A stretch of 64,000 bases of DNA from positions 163,420-227,419 of the forward strand of contig NZ_JACHCP010000001.1 in the NCBI RefSeq assembly GCF_014207185.1, written 5' to 3'. The stretch is from Rhodanobacter sp. A1T4. Lineage in GTDB: Bacteria > Pseudomonadota > Gammaproteobacteria > Xanthomonadales > Rhodanobacteraceae. This document shows, piece by piece, positions 63,245 through 64,000 of this stretch (position 1 is its first letter; every line of letters starts with the position of its first letter). Made by a program: the position numbers and the translations under genes. Below the pieces are notes generated by a model. The model was not told where the DNA came from. It searched no databases and was given only the letters and a program-made list of their open reading frames with translations.

Positions 63245-64000
63245 CCACAATTTCATACGCCCAGAATTACGAGGACGTGATGCTGTTGCGCGCACTTCGC
63301 AGCGTGCAGCGGGGCTTCTACATCGATGTTGGAGCCCAGCATCCTGTCCTTGATTCAGTGACCAAGGCTTTCTACGAGAAAGGATGGCGGGGCATCAACA
63401 TTGAACCGGTAACACAATGGTTCGAGCTGATTGCGCAGGATCGACCGGAAGACATCAACCTGCCGATAGCCATTTCCGCGACCAGCAAAGAGTTGAATCT
63501 CTTCGAAGTCGTTGATACCGGTCTATCCACCACAACGGAGCGCTACGCCGATAAACATGAGGCGGAAGGGCACCCGGTGGAGCGTCATACTGTGGCCTGT
63601 CGCTCGCTCGACGACATCATTGCCGAGTACGCCATTGATGACATTCACTTTCTGAAGGTCGATGTCGAGGGAGCGGAGGACTCGGTCATGGAGTCGATTT
63701 CGCTTGATCGTCATCGGCCCTGGATCATGGTGATCGAAGCGACCGAGCCCAACTCGCAGCAGCCTGCCTATGCTGACTGGGAACCGCGCGTAATCGCGAA
63801 CGGCTACGACTTGGTCTATGAGGACGGCCTCAATCGCTTCTATGTTGCAAGAGAGCGGGCGGAGTTGAAGGACGCATTTCGATTGCCTCCGAATTATTTC
63901 GATTTTTTCATGCCCTATGACGAGTGGAACGCAAAGAATGAGCTGGATATTCTGACTCGCAAATTCCATGCGATGGCCGGTAAGCTGCAAATACTCGAGG
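63241..64000 (+). CDS. FkbM-family methyltransferase, truncated by the window end
   Basis: The 253 visible residues carry the FkbM pattern: SYAQNYEDVMLLRAL, GFYIDVGAQHPVLDSVTKAF, YEKGWRGINIEPVTQWFELI and FLKVDVEGAEDSVMESI, a class I SAM-dependent methyltransferase that usually O-methylates sugars or polyketides. The chain passes 220 residues into KFHAMAGKLQILE, a helix that may begin a coiled coil like the other two methyltransferases in this locus. It is coupled to wzt2 by ATGA, placing it in the same position relative to system 2 as the gene at 48352 has to system 1. Confidence 0.85.
   Translation, partial: MTTISYAQNYEDVMLLRALRSVQRGFYIDVGAQHPVLDSVTKAFYEKGWRGINIEPVTQWFELIAQDRPEDINLPIAISATSKELNLFEVVDTGLSTTTERYADKHEAEGHPVERHTVACRSLDDIIAEYAIDDIHFLKVDVEGAEDSVMESISLDRHRPWIMVIEATEPNSQQPAYADWEPRVIANGYDLVYEDGLNRFYVARERAELKDAFRLPPNYFDFFMPYDEWNAKNELDILTRKFHAMAGKLQILE

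Overview
This window looks like the chromosome of a GC-rich gammaproteobacterium of the Lysobacterales (Xanthomonadales), most likely family Rhodanobacteraceae (Dyella/Rhodanobacter-like). The reasons are the grouping of gap, pyk, class I fba, tkt and pgk, a long TonB-dependent receptor heading a plant-glycan locus, a bifunctional XanB-type ManC beside rmlBACD, and O-antigen export genes anchored by a metB-type gene, as in Xanthomonas lps loci. Placement is by inference from gene families and order; no database search was possible.

Region 1 (1-21.4 kb) is mostly core metabolism. It holds the 3' end of a fumarylacetoacetate hydrolase, tpx, gapA, an S1/P1 nuclease, pyk, a small secreted TonB-like protein, class I fba, two paralogous outer-membrane barrel genes each followed by a near-identical palindromic terminator, tkt, a DegT-family aminotransferase, a frameshifted HAD phosphatase coupled to pgk, maiA, pilU, two translationally coupled envelope proteins (a DUF4398-like lipoprotein and a coiled-coil partner), a YdcH-type small protein, cystathionine beta-synthase and glmS. 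A decayed scrap of a uvrD-type helicase lies after glmS.

Region 2 (22-40.7 kb) is a complete-looking galactoside utilisation locus. It contains a TonB-dependent receptor, a GH35 beta-galactosidase, a GH27 alpha-galactosidase, a DgoR-like FadR-family regulator, an MFS sugar porter, a sugar SDR dehydrogenase, an aldose 1-epimerase, a lipoprotein GH36 alpha-galactosidase, a GH27-type enzyme with two CBM35-like modules, and a Tat-exported GH95 enzyme. The likely flow is oligosaccharide import by the receptor, trimming by exo-galactosidases and the GH95 enzyme, mutarotation and inner-membrane import of the hexose, and oxidation by the SDR. Two 15-bp palindromes (ATTTGT-N3-ACAAAT) bracket a near-consensus promoter for the GH27-CBM35 gene. 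Degenerate copies lie in front of the GH36 operon and the regulator gene, which suggests one regulon.

Region 3 (41-64 kb) is an O-polysaccharide locus. A leftward rmlB-rmlA-rmlC-rmlD-xanB operon makes dTDP-L-rhamnose and GDP-mannose. Divergent from it is a rightward, tightly overlapping run: wzm1, wzt1, a methyltransferase with a C-terminal coiled coil and basic aromatic tail, a two-domain GT2, an SGNH-like protein, a GSCFA protein and a PhyH-type dioxygenase. A two-gene inverted module follows (a GT2-CmcI-like fusion and a second coiled-coil methyltransferase), then metB, a GT4 glycosyltransferase, a second wzm/wzt pair, and an FkbM methyltransferase that runs off the end. Two ABC-type O-polysaccharide exporters with different Wzt C-terminal domains in one locus, beside methyltransferases resembling chain-length rulers, are the most distinctive feature of the window.
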